6,191 bases of DNA from Acetobacteraceae bacterium (GTDB lineage Bacteria; Pseudomonadota; Alphaproteobacteria; Acetobacterales; Acetobacteraceae), in contig DAHWNE010000050.1 in NCBI GenBank assembly GCA_027340195.1, forward strand, positions 1 to 6,191. The letters are read 5' to 3'. The position numbers and the translations under genes were made by a program. A model generated the notes under the pieces. It worked only from the letters and a program-made list of their open reading frames with translations. It searched no databases and was not told the DNA's origin. Shown here one piece after another: positions 1-6,191 of this stretch (its first letter is position 1; every line of letters begins with the position of its first letter).

Positions 1-43
1 GCACTCCCGGCGGTTTGTGCCGCCTCGGGATCGGGATTTCCAG

Positions 44-79
44 CACGGAGGACGCGGAGGACCACATGAACCACGGAGT
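44..79. repeat. Degenerate 9-base GGAG-rich tandem repeat
   Basis: Four successive units of about 9 bases are visible: CACGGAGGA (44-52), CGCGGAGGA (53-61), a diverged CCACATGAA (62-70) and CCACGGAGT (71-79). The first two differ at one base, and the CACGGAG core returns 28 bases later. It lies outside any gene. It may be a simple-sequence remnant, and no function is evident. The array is short and imperfect, so chance in GC-rich DNA is not excluded. Confidence 0.4.
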
Positions 80-96
80 CGCTCGGGGTGGTTCGT
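66..96. repeat. Inverted repeat, possible hairpin, upstream of the debranching enzyme
   Basis: GAACCAC (68-74) is exactly complementary to GTGGTTC (88-94). The stem extends outward by one wobble pair (67/95) and one A-T pair (66/96), giving about 9 pairs around a 13-base loop. The loop can itself form GAG/CTC around TCG. A second weaker pairing, CGACC (99-103) with GGTCG (112-116), follows directly. No T-tract follows, so this is not a standard terminator. It could be RNA structure in a leader transcript, a protein site, or chance. Confidence 0.35.
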
Positions 97-352
97 CGCG
101 ACCGCCCGAATGGTCGGAAGAGTACGATGTTATATCGCAGCGGATACCGTGAGCGCGGCGCGCCGCTCGCGGATGCCTCACCCTCCGCAAGGGAAGCGTT
201 TCCCCTCGGGCGCCGACAATACCGTCCTGATCTCGGAACATACGCCGCCCGGAGTTTATCGACCCCGCGGCGCCCTCCCTGCCAATGAAGGCGAGACACC
301 ACCCCCACCGGGATGACGCCGCCCGTGCGCGCGTGTAGCCTCCCCCCACCAC

Positions 353-358
353 AGGGAG
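353..358 (+). promoter_or_regulatory. Ribosome binding site of the debranching enzyme gene
   Basis: AGGGAG lies 7 bases before the ATG at 366. It is a strong Shine-Dalgarno match at normal spacing, and it fixes the start codon of the gene. Confidence 0.75.
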
Positions 359-365
359 CGCACCC

Positions 366-2540
366 ATGTCGTTCAAGGTCCAGGTCGGCCCGCCGCAGAT
401 CTCCATCCATCAGGGCCACACCGTCCTGGTCACCGCCCCCTCGGGCGAAATCGCCTGGCCCTCCGACCGCGGCCTCTACTTCTTCGATACCCGCATGATC
501 TCCGCCTGGGCGATCTACGCCAACGGCGAAGTCTGGGACCTGCTCAACGGCGGCGCGGTCGCCCATGACCATGCCCGCATCCACCTCACCAACCGCGCCT
601 TCCTGACCGAATCCGGCCCGGTCGCCGAACGCAGCCTCGGCCTCGTGCTGGCGCGCGCCATCGGCGGCGGGATGCACGAGGATCTCGACGTCACCAACCA
701 TGGCGGCAAGCCGATCCGCTTCAACCTCGAGATCGCCCTGCGCTCGGACTTCGCCGACATCTTCGACGTCAAATCCAACCGCATGGTCCGCCGCGGCCGC
801 ATCACCACCGAATGGTCCGATGCCGATCAGGCGCTGCGCACCGCCTATCGCAACCAGGATTTCCACCGCGCCGTCACCGTCACGGCCCATAACGGGTCGA
901 GCCAGGCCGTCTATGCCAACGGCCGCCTCAGCTTCGAGGTCGCCCTCGACCCCGGCCAGACCTGGCATGTCTGCCTGCTCTACGATCTGGAGGACGGCGG
1001 CGCCCCGCACCACGCCCCGCGCCTCTGCACCCGCGACACGCACACCCTGCCGCCCGCCAGCCTGCGCGCCGACTGGCAGCAACGGGTGCTGAAGCTGCAA
1101 TCCTCCAACGAGGAGTTCTACCGTTTCTACCGCCAGGCGATCGAGGACATGGCCGCGCTGCGCCTGCCGGTCGAAGGCACCGACCACATGGTCTTCGTCC
1201 CCGCCGCCGGCCTGCCCTGGTTCGTCGCCCTGTTCGGCCGCGACAGCCTGATCGTCTCGTTGCAATCGCTGATCGTCTGGCCGGAGTTCGCCCGCGGCGC
1301 CCTCGACGTGCTCGGCCGCTGGCAGGCGAGGGAGCGCGACGACTGGCGCGACGCCGAGCCGGGCAAGATCCTGCACGAGCTCCGCCAGGGCGAGCTCGCG
1401 CATTTCAAGCTGGTCCCGCACACCCCCTATTACGGCACCGCCGACGCGACGCCGCTCTACCTCATCGTCCTGCACGCCGCCTGGCGCGCCACCGGCGATC
1501 GTGCCCTGCTCGAGCGCTTCCTGCCGAATGCCGAGGCGGCGCTGGACTGGATCGACAACTGGGGCGACCGCGACGGCGACGGATTCCAGGAATTCGCCAC
1601 CCGCTCGCCGGTCGGCTACGAGAACATGTCGTGGAAGGACTCGGGCGATTCCATGTCCTGGCCGGACGGCAGCCCGGTGAAGGGGCCGAAGGCGGTCTGC
1701 GAGTTGCAAGGCTATGTCTACGACGCCTGGCTGCGCATGGCCGAGGTCTATGACGCGCTCGCCCGCCCCGACCGCGCCCGCGCGCTGCGCGCCAAGGCCG
1801 CCACCCTGTTCGAGAAATTCAACGCCGTCTTCTGGAACGAGGACGAGGGCTATTACGCCTACATGCTGGACGGCGAGAAGCGCCCGGTCTGGTCGGTCGC
1901 CTCCGATGCCGGGCATCTGCTGTTTTCCGGCATCGTCCCCGAGGACCGCGCCGCCCGCGTCGCCGCCCGGCTGCTCGCCCCCGACATGGACAGCGGCTGG
2001 GGCATCCGTACCCTGTCGGCGGCGCACAAGGCGTATAATCCCTATTCATACCAGAACGGCTCGGTCTGGCCGCACGACAACGGCATCATCGCCGCCGGGT
2101 TCAAGCGCTACGGCCTCGGCCGCGAGGCGGCGCAGATCGCGCGCGCCATCAGCGGCGCGGCGGGGCATTTCCTGCTCAATCAGGTGCCGGAACTCTACGC
2201 CGGATTGCCCCACCAGACCGACGGGTTTCCGGTGCAGTACCTCGGCGCCAATGTCCCGCAGGCCTGGGCCGCGGGGTCGGCCTTCATGCTGGTGCAGGCG
2301 ATGCTGGGGCTGGAACCCGATGCGCCGCGCGGCGCCCTCTATATCGACCCCTGGCTGCCGCCATGGCTGCCCGATCTCACGCTGCGCGATCTTCGCTTCG
2401 GCGCGCATACGCTGGATATCCGCTTCTCCCGCGACGGCGACGTGACCCGCCACGAGGTGCTGCGCGGCGACCCTGACCTGGTGCAGGTCCGCGACGCGGG
2501 CGAGCTGCGCCGGCGGCTGCGCGACGGGACCGCCCCATGA
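366..2540 (+). CDS. Glycogen debranching enzyme-type amylo-alpha-1,6-glucosidase
   Basis: The 724-residue product matches the bacterial amylo-alpha-1,6-glucosidase family, which hydrolyses alpha-glucosidic bonds, classically 1,6 branch points of glycogen-like glucans. Residues about 10-215 resemble the N-terminal beta-rich domain of these proteins (GDE_N_bis type), with the early motif SDRGLYFFDTRMIS (33-46). Residues about 245-650 look like the (alpha/alpha)6 barrel. Landmarks are GLPWFVALFGRDSLI (282-296), YYGTADATPLYL (355-366), DRDGDGFQEF (401-410), MSWKDSGDSM (421-430), YQNGSVWPHDNG (562-573) and PELYAG (608-613). By analogy with related glucosidases, D425 and E609 are the best candidates for the catalytic acids; this is inference. 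There is no signal peptide, so it is probably cytoplasmic. Length is normal for the family. The ATG is supported by AGGGAG at 353. The stop overlaps the start of the thiamine enzyme by four bases, so the two are probably co-translated. The exact substrate (glycogen, maltodextrin, or another alpha-glucoside) is not shown by the sequence. Confidence 0.9.
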   Translation: MSFKVQVGPPQISIHQGHTVLVTAPSGEIAWPSDRGLYFFDTRMISAWAIYANGEVWDLLNGGAVAHDHARIHLTNRAFLTESGPVAERSLGLVLARAIGGGMHEDLDVTNHGGKPIRFNLEIALRSDFADIFDVKSNRMVRRGRITTEWSDADQALRTAYRNQDFHRAVTVTAHNGSSQAVYANGRLSFEVALDPGQTWHVCLLYDLEDGGAPHHAPRLCTRDTHTLPPASLRADWQQRVLKLQSSNEEFYRFYRQAIEDMAALRLPVEGTDHMVFVPAAGLPWFVALFGRDSLIVSLQSLIVWPEFARGALDVLGRWQARERDDWRDAEPGKILHELRQGELAHFKLVPHTPYYGTADATPLYLIVLHAAWRATGDRALLERFLPNAEAALDWIDNWGDRDGDGFQEFATRSPVGYENMSWKDSGDSMSWPDGSPVKGPKAVCELQGYVYDAWLRMAEVYDALARPDRARALRAKAATLFEKFNAVFWNEDEGYYAYMLDGEKRPVWSVASDAGHLLFSGIVPEDRAARVAARLLAPDMDSGWGIRTLSAAHKAYNPYSYQNGSVWPHDNGIIAAGFKRYGLGREAAQIARAISGAAGHFLLNQVPELYAGLPHQTDGFPVQYLGANVPQAWAAGSAFMLVQAMLGLEPDAPRGALYIDPWLPPWLPDLTLRDLRFGAHTLDIRFSRDGDVTRHEVLRGDPDLVQVRDAGELRRRLRDGTAP

Positions 2541-2569
2541 CCGCCGCGCCGATGACTCCCGCGCCGATG
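2537..2569 (+). repeat. 15-base tandem duplication carrying three in-frame ATG codons
   Basis: The first 15 bases of the thiamine enzyme gene (2537-2551) are repeated at 2552-2566 with two mismatches, and a third copy begins ATGAC at 2567. The encoded N-terminus is MTAAP-MTPAP-MTTGE, with Met at residues 1, 6 and 11. Any of the three could serve as start. The first overlaps the upstream stop as ATGA. None has a strong ribosome binding site, so the start is uncertain, and family-like sequence begins only around residue 11. Confidence 0.7.
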
Positions 2570-4198
2570 ACGACTGGGGAGGCCGTGATCGCCACCCTGA
2601 TCGCCCACGGCATCGACACGCTCTACGCGCTGCCCGGCGTTCACAACGATCCGCTGTTCGACGCTTGTGCCCGCGACCCCGAGCATATCCGCGTGCTGCA
2701 TCCCCGCCACGAGCAGGCCTCGGCTTACATGGCGCTCGGCGCGGCGCTGGTGACCGGCCGGGCGCAGGTCTGCGCCGCCGTGCCCGGGCCGGGCCTGCTC
2801 AACACCGCCGCCGCGCTTCTTTGTGCCTACGGAATGGACGCGCCGGTGCTGGCCCTGGCCGGGCAGATCCCCAGCTTCGCCATCGATCGCGGCCTCGGCT
2901 ATCTGCACGAGCTGCCCGACCAGCTCGGCCTGTTGCGCCACCTGACCAAATTCGCCGCCCGCATCCGCGCGCCCTCCGAGGCATCGGCGCTGGTGGCCAC
3001 CGCGCTCGCCGCCGCCACCACCCCGCGCCGGCGCCCGGTGGCGCTGGAATGCGGCATCGATGTCTGGGGTGCCACCGCCCCGGTCACCCTCTCCGCCCCC
3101 ATCCCGCCCACCCCGGCGCCCATCGATTCCGCCGCGATCGACCGCGCCGCCGCCCTGATCGCCAAGGCCGAGCGCCCGCTGATCGTCGCCGGCGGCGGCG
3201 CGCTGGACGCGGCGCCCGAGCTCGGCGCGCTGGCCGAACGTCTCGCCGCCCCGGTGATGAGCTTCCGCCGCGGTCGCGGCATCCTGCCCAGCACCCATCC
3301 GCTGGCGGTCTCGCTGACCGAGGGCCACCGTCTCTGGGAGCATGCCGACCTGGTGATCGGCGTCGGCACGCGGCTGCTGCGCCCGCTGGCCGATTGGGGG
3401 ACGGACGCCGGGCTGCGGGTCATCCGTATCGATGCCGATCCGGAAGAACCCGGCCGCCTGCACCGCCCGGACGCCGCCCTGTTGGGCGATGCCGGACCGG
3501 TCCTCGCCGCCCTGCTGGCCGCCCTGCCGACCCCGCCGCGCCCGGCGCGCGTGGGCGAGCTCGCCGCGCTGCACGCCTGGTTCGCCGAGCGCCTGGCCCC
3601 GCTCGCCCCGCAGCTCGGCTTTCTGCGCGCGATTCGCGCCGCCCTGCCGGCGGACGGGATCCTGGTTGAGGACGTCACCCAGCTCGCCTTCGTCGCGCGA
3701 CTGGCGTGGGAGGTGGACGCGCCGCGGCGCTACATCTCCCCAGGCTATCAGGATGCGCTGGGCTGGGGCTACGGCACCGCGCTCGGCGCCCAGGCGGCGC
3801 GGCCGCGCCGGGCGGTGGTGGCGCTGCTGGGTGATGGCGGGTTCATGTACCAGGCGGCCGAACTCGCCACCGCCATGCGCCACGGCCTGCCGGTGGTGGC
3901 GGTGGTGATGGATGACGGCGCGTTCGGCAATGTCCGCCGCATCCAGCAGCAGGCGTTCGGCAACCGGCTGATCGCCTGCGATCTGGCCAACCCCGATTTC
4001 GTCGCGTTCGCGGAAAGTTTCGGCGCCCGCGGCTGGCGGGCCGACAGCCCGGCGGCGCTGGAACACGCGCTGCGCGCGGCGCTGGCGTCCGGCGGCCCGG
4101 CGGTGATCCATGTGCGCGTGGGCGAGATGCCGAGTCCATGGGGCCTGATCGGCCTGCCCCGGGTTCGCGGCCCGGCCGGACGCCCGGCCTTCCCGTGA
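2537..4198 (+). CDS. Thiamine diphosphate-dependent enzyme, acetolactate synthase-like
   Basis: The 553-residue product belongs to the superfamily of acetolactate synthase, pyruvate oxidase and benzoylformate decarboxylase, which use thiamine diphosphate to cleave or join 2-keto acids. The N-terminal pyrimidine-binding domain (about 11-175) has YALPGVHNDPLF (30-41), the activating glutamate E59 in RHEQAS, and PGPGLLNTAAAL (83-94). The central Rossmann-like domain spans about 196-330, with RRGRGILPSTHPL (244-256). The C-terminal diphosphate-binding domain (about 360-530) carries GDGGF (432-436) and MDDGAFGNVRRIQ (458-470), which occupies the place of the usual NN metal motif. Length is normal. 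There is no signal peptide, so it is presumably cytoplasmic. It is translationally coupled to the debranching enzyme and ends 3 bases from the convergent regulator stop. The start could be Met1, Met6 or Met11 because of the repeated 5' end; Met1 is kept for its ATGA overlap. True biosynthetic acetolactate synthase is possible but less likely, since no small regulatory subunit (ilvH) lies beside it. A decarboxylase or carboligase of unknown substrate is the safer reading. Confidence 0.85.
   Translation: MTAAPMTPAPMTTGEAVIATLIAHGIDTLYALPGVHNDPLFDACARDPEHIRVLHPRHEQASAYMALGAALVTGRAQVCAAVPGPGLLNTAAALLCAYGMDAPVLALAGQIPSFAIDRGLGYLHELPDQLGLLRHLTKFAARIRAPSEASALVATALAAATTPRRRPVALECGIDVWGATAPVTLSAPIPPTPAPIDSAAIDRAAALIAKAERPLIVAGGGALDAAPELGALAERLAAPVMSFRRGRGILPSTHPLAVSLTEGHRLWEHADLVIGVGTRLLRPLADWGTDAGLRVIRIDADPEEPGRLHRPDAALLGDAGPVLAALLAALPTPPRPARVGELAALHAWFAERLAPLAPQLGFLRAIRAALPADGILVEDVTQLAFVARLAWEVDAPRRYISPGYQDALGWGYGTALGAQAARPRRAVVALLGDGGFMYQAAELATAMRHGLPVVAVVMDDGAFGNVRRIQQQAFGNRLIACDLANPDFVAFAESFGARGWRADSPAALEHALRAALASGGPAVIHVRVGEMPSPWGLIGLPRVRGPAGRPAFP
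4174..4189. other. GC-rich hairpin at the convergent gene ends
   Basis: GGCCGG (4174-4179) and CCGGCC (4184-4189) pair perfectly around the loop ACGC, inside the last codons of the thiamine enzyme gene. It is followed by TTCCC on the forward strand and by no T run on the reverse, so it lacks the U-tract of an intrinsic terminator. It might slow polymerases arriving from both sides, but such stems are common by chance at this GC content. Confidence 0.25.
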
Positions 4199-4201
4199 GG
4201 C

Positions 4202-4708
4202 CTATTCCGGCGGCGCCATCGACTTGATGAGGTCGAACACCCGCTTGCGGACCGACGGGTCCTGGATGCGGTAGTAGGCGCGCACCAGTTCCATCGTCTC
4301 CCGCCGGTTCATCGTATCGTCACCGAACGGGTCCTGCGTCTCCGCCAGCCCGTGCATCCGCCGCGCCGTCAGCGCCAGCGGGCCGGCGACATTGTCGGGC
4401 ATGTCCTCGAAGAAATAGCTGATCGGCACGTCCAGCACCCGGGCGAGATCGAACAGCCGCGAGGCGCCGACGCGATTCGCCCCGCGCTCGTATTTCTGCA
4501 CCTGCTGGAAGGTCAGGCCGATCTGATCGCCCAGCCGCTCCTGCGACAGGCCGAGCAGGGTGCGGCGCAGCCGGATGCGGGCCCCGACATGAACGTCGAT
4601 CGGGCTCGGCCGTCCTTCCCGGTCGGCGCCGGGAGCGTGCGGGGGCAGGTCGGCGGCGCCGGATTCGACTTCTTCAAGCACCGGAATCTCCCTTTCGGAG
4701 TCGGACAT
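4202..4708 (-). CDS. XRE-family helix-turn-helix regulator (PraR-like)
   Basis: The 168-residue product is a one-domain DNA-binding regulator. Residues 1-35 form an acidic, probably disordered tail. Residues about 36-98 are the helix-turn-helix domain, starting [18 protein letters not shown] and including [20 protein letters not shown] (55-74), then [18 protein letters not shown] and SYFFEDMP. This is a near-textbook match to the alphaproteobacterial group that includes rhizobial PraR, a regulator of quorum sensing and surface attachment genes there. The last 45 residues contain [17 protein letters not shown] and [14 protein letters not shown], typical of the group. The ATG at 4708 or the one just before it at 4711 is preferred. 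GGGGG at 4718-4722 lies 6-9 bases upstream, and the longer in-frame form up to 4894 would run over the promoter and the end of lnt. The gene sits downstream of lnt, as in many Alphaproteobacteria, but appears to have its own promoter. The target genes here are unknown. Confidence 0.88.
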   Translation of the reverse strand: MSDSEREIPVLEEVESGAADLPPHAPGADREGRPSPIDVHVGARIRLRRTLLGLSQERLGDQIGLTFQQVQKYERGANRVGASRLFDLARVLDVPISYFFEDMPDNVAGPLALTARRMHGLAETQDPFGDDTMNRRETMELVRAYYRIQDPSVRKRVFDLIKSMAPPE

Positions 4709-4725
4709 CATCCATGGCCCCCAAC

Positions 4726-4734
4726 CTACAGTAG
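4726..4734. repeat. Palindrome CTACAGTAG in the regulator leader
   Basis: CTAC and GTAG pair around a single A, centred about 14 bases downstream of the predicted transcription start of the XRE gene. The position suits a repressor site for autoregulation, but the site is short and its sequence differs from the two palindromes further upstream, so this is only suggestive. Confidence 0.3.
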
Positions 4735-4750
4735 CATGAAGCGTTAGGGA

Positions 4751-4779
4751 AGCGTAAATCTGCAACCCCGAATTGTCAA
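4751..4779 (-). promoter_or_regulatory. Predicted sigma70-type promoter of the XRE regulator
   Basis: On the reverse strand a perfect TTGACA (4779-4774) is followed, after exactly 17 bases, by TACGCT (4756-4751), which keeps the important TA...T of the -10 box. Transcription would start near 4744-4745, giving a leader of about 36 bases before the ATG. The region is clearly more AT-rich than the flanking genes. It lies in the 116-base gap between lnt and the regulator and suggests that the regulator can be expressed independently of lnt. Confidence 0.7.
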
Positions 4780-4790
4780 CGGCAGCGATG

Positions 4791-4801
4791 AATGTGACAT
4801 T
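4791..4801. repeat. Palindrome AATGTGACATT upstream of the regulator promoter
   Basis: AATGT and ACATT pair perfectly around a central G. The centre (4796) is about 52 bases upstream of the predicted start of transcription, a place where activators or repressors commonly bind. The owner of the site is unknown. The regulator itself is one candidate. Confidence 0.4.
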
Positions 4802-4810
4802 GTTTTGTAC

Positions 4811-4829
4811 GGTGAGATTTTGTCTCACC
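4811..4829. repeat. 7-base inverted repeat overlapping the lnt stop codon
   Basis: GGTGAGA (4811-4817) and TCTCACC (4823-4829) are exact complements around a 5-base spacer. The repeat includes the lnt stop codon (4825-4827). In lnt RNA it would make a 7-pair hairpin with loop CAAAA, but it is followed by GUACAAAACA instead of a U run, so it is not a standard intrinsic terminator. Its centre lies 24 bases from that of the palindrome at 4791-4801, about two helical turns, which would also fit a pair of regulator sites. Confidence 0.5.
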
Positions 4830-6191
4830 TCACGATGCGTCGCCCGGCCAACCCGAACCCTAGCACGCCCAGCGCCAGCCCGAACGGAATCCACAGCCCG
4901 CCCCGCGCGAACAGCGTCGCCGGCAGCTTCCCGGGCACCGCGGCAACCACCACCCCGGTCCGATCCAGCCCCAGCCGCGCGACCAGCCGCCCGCGCGGGC
5001 CGAACACCGCCGAGATCCCGGTATTGGCCGCCCGCAGCAACGGCAGCCCCTCCTCCACCGCGCGCAGCCGCGCCGCCACCAGATGCTGGCGGGGGCCCGA
5101 GGAATCGCCGAACCAGGCGTCGTTGGTCACATTCACGAGAAGCGACGGGCGATGGCCCGGCTGCACGATCTCGCCGGGAAAGATCGCCTCGTAGCAGATC
5201 AGCGGGCCGATCGGCGGCAGCCCGGGCAGGGTCAGGGTGCGCGGCCCCGGCCCGGGGGCGAAGCCGCCGCCCGGCACCAGTTGGATCGGCAGCGGCAGCC
5301 AGTCCGGCTGATATTCCCCGAACGGGACCAGGTGATGCTTGTCATAGATTCCGGCGACGATGCCGGCGCCGGTCAGGGCGAACAGGGAATTGCGCGGCCG
5401 GCGATGGCCGCCGAACCGCACCGCCCCCACCAGCGCCACCACCCGCCCCGCGGCGGGCCCGTCCGGCGCGCCGCCCGCCGCCGCGGCGATCGCCTGCCGC
5501 ACCGCCGGTTCGGAGCCGAGCAAATAGGGTGAAGCGGTCTCCGGCCAGACCACCAGGGTCCGTTTCCCGCCGGCCTCGGCGACGCCCGCGCGCGTCAGCC
5601 GCAGATAGCGCGCGAAGATTTGGGCGGCGACCGCGCGGTCCCATTTCTGGCCCTCGGCCACGTCGCCCTGCACCAGCACCGCGGTCAGGCCGGGCGGCTT
5701 CGGGGCGGGCCAGGACAGGCGCCAGACCCCGAACCCCACCCAGGCGGCCAGCAGCAGCCCCGCGCCCGCGCGCCCGCGCCGGCCGAGCAGCGGCGCCCCG
5801 GCCAGCAGCATGGTGCCGAGCGTCAGCCCATGGACGCTCACCAGCGCGGCGGGCTGGATGAGGATCTCGCCCAGGCGCCCGGGCAGCGCCCAGTCGGCGC
5901 CCCAGAGGTTCCACGGGAATCCGGTCAGCACGAACTGGCGGGCCAGGTCGGTCAGCACCCAGGCCCCGGCCAGCGCCGGCACACGTGGCCAGCCGGGGCG
6001 CGCCAGCCGGGCGATCGCGCAGGCGACGGCGATGAAGACCGCCATCACCGCCGCCAGCGCTGGCACCGCCAGCGGCACCAGCCACCAGAATTTCGCCGCC
6101 TCCACCAGGATCGCCTCGGTCACCCAGTAGAGGCCGATCAGGTTGCAGCCGAACCCGAACCAGAACCCGCGCCGCGCCGCCGTCCGCATCC
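4825..6191 (-). CDS. lnt: Apolipoprotein N-acyltransferase, N-terminus beyond the window
   Basis: Lnt is an inner-membrane enzyme that moves an acyl chain from phospholipid to the free amino group of the lipid-modified cysteine of apolipoproteins, the last step after Lgt and LspA. Numbering from the Met at 6189, at least 454 residues are visible. The N-terminal part is a membrane bundle ([15 protein letters not shown] at 9-23 and further hydrophobic segments to about 160). The nitrilase-like domain, about 165-420, holds the catalytic triad. Glu217 sits in [10 protein letters not shown], Lys284 in [14 protein letters not shown] and Cys332 in [11 protein letters not shown], followed by [17 protein letters not shown] (353-369). 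The triad spacing is close to that of E. coli Lnt (E267, K335, C387). A final membrane helix lies near 431-448. Family members usually have about 500-530 residues and begin with another membrane helix, so the Met at 6189 is probably internal and the gene runs off the right edge. The gene looks intact where visible. Confidence 0.93.
   Translation of the reverse strand, partial: MRTAARRGFWFGFGCNLIGLYWVTEAILVEAAKFWWLVPLAVPALAAVMAVFIAVACAIARLARPGWPRVPALAGAWVLTDLARQFVLTGFPWNLWGADWALPGRLGEILIQPAALVSVHGLTLGTMLLAGAPLLGRRGRAGAGLLLAAWVGFGVWRLSWPAPKPPGLTAVLVQGDVAEGQKWDRAVAAQIFARYLRLTRAGVAEAGGKRTLVVWPETASPYLLGSEPAVRQAIAAAAGGAPDGPAAGRVVALVGAVRFGGHRRPRNSLFALTGAGIVAGIYDKHHLVPFGEYQPDWLPLPIQLVPGGGFAPGPGPRTLTLPGLPPIGPLICYEAIFPGEIVQPGHRPSLLVNVTNDAWFGDSSGPRQHLVAARLRAVEEGLPLLRAANTGISAVFGPRGRLVARLGLDRTGVVVAAVPGKLPATLFARGGLWIPFGLALGVLGFGLAGRRIVR

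Larger units (their letters stand above)
1..365. other. Intergenic leader region without a convincing gene
   Basis: I see no credible gene here. Two overlapping short open frames (about 17-316 and 88-288) give low-complexity products rich in Arg, Pro and Gly that resemble no family I know. The region holds a degenerate 9-base GGAG-rich repeat (44-79), a 9-pair inverted repeat with one wobble (66-74 with 88-96), an 8-base palindrome GTCGCGAC (95-102), a 12-base palindrome (155-166), and a small hairpin GGGAA/TTCCC (191-204). A slightly AT-richer patch near 121-136 contains TTATAT, but I find no matching -35 box at 16-18 bases. The promoter of the downstream operon is expected here but cannot be placed. 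Part of the left end may be the tail or terminator region of a gene outside the window. Confidence 0.6.

Noticed and set aside
6..29. A hairpin at the left edge that could be a terminator of an upstream gene
   Set aside because: The stem is interrupted by a bulge and no T-tract follows, and the upstream gene is not in view.
121..136. A possible -10 box (TTATAT) for the debranching operon
   Set aside because: No acceptable -35 sequence is found at 16-18 bases upstream, so I do not call a promoter.
155..166. 12-base palindrome GCGGCGCGCCGC in the leader
   Set aside because: Made only of G and C in a GC-rich region, so likely by chance; the flanks do not extend the symmetry cleanly.
17..316. 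A 99-residue open frame in the leader region
   Set aside because: No ribosome binding site at its start, low-complexity product, and no recognisable family. It may simply reflect the scarcity of stop codons.
1714..2445. A 243-residue forward open frame inside the debranching enzyme gene
   Set aside because: Arg/Pro/Ser-rich shadow in another frame of a gene whose own frame has conserved motifs throughout.
2339..4111. A 590-residue open frame on the reverse strand, opposite the thiamine enzyme gene
   Set aside because: The product is a Gly/Arg/Gln-rich low-complexity chain with no family motif, while the forward frame has a full set of thiamine enzyme motifs. Long antisense open frames are usual in DNA this GC-rich.
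4709..4894. A 62-codon N-terminal extension of the XRE regulator
   Set aside because: It would begin inside lnt and run over the predicted promoter and palindromes. The extra residues do not resemble the family, whose members start shortly before the helix-turn-helix domain.
4773..5861. A 362-residue open frame on the forward strand, opposite lnt
   Set aside because: The translation is almost all Arg, Pro, Ala and Ser, typical of a shadow frame. The reverse frame is clearly Lnt with its catalytic triad.

Overview
The window is very GC-rich and carries four protein genes. The proteins and the lnt-regulator pair point to an alphaproteobacterium, probably order Rhodospirillales and plausibly Acetobacteraceae. 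This is inferred from protein style and gene order; no marker gene is present to prove it.

Layout: (1) Positions 1-365 hold no convincing gene. They contain a degenerate GGAG-rich repeat, some inverted repeats and, at the end, a good ribosome binding site. (2) Positions 366-4198 form a forward two-gene operon. A 724-residue bacterial glycogen-debranching-type glucosidase overlaps by 4 bases (ATGA) with a 553-residue thiamine diphosphate enzyme of the acetolactate synthase superfamily. (3) On the reverse strand, meeting that operon tail to tail with only 3 bases between stop codons, lies a 168-residue XRE-type helix-turn-helix regulator (4202-4708). It closely resembles the PraR-like regulators widespread in Alphaproteobacteria. 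(4) Upstream of the regulator, also on the reverse strand, is lnt (apolipoprotein N-acyltransferase), cut by the right edge of the window.

How they work together: Lnt performs the last step of lipoprotein maturation in the inner membrane. The regulator next to it has its own likely sigma70 promoter (TTGACA, 17-base spacer, TACGCT) flanked by several short palindromes, suggesting independent and possibly autoregulated expression. The forward operon couples an alpha-glucan enzyme to a 2-keto-acid lyase/ligase. The first would release glucose from branched or storage glucan and the second would act on pyruvate-like keto acids, but their substrates cannot be read from sequence.

Most of the window is ordinary chromosomal coding sequence. 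No RNA gene, CRISPR array, insertion sequence or phage element was seen. The points most worth a second look are the coupled operon of unlike enzymes, the repeated start region of the thiamine enzyme, the palindrome cluster between lnt and the regulator, and the apparent break in the usual lnt-regulator-metK gene order.
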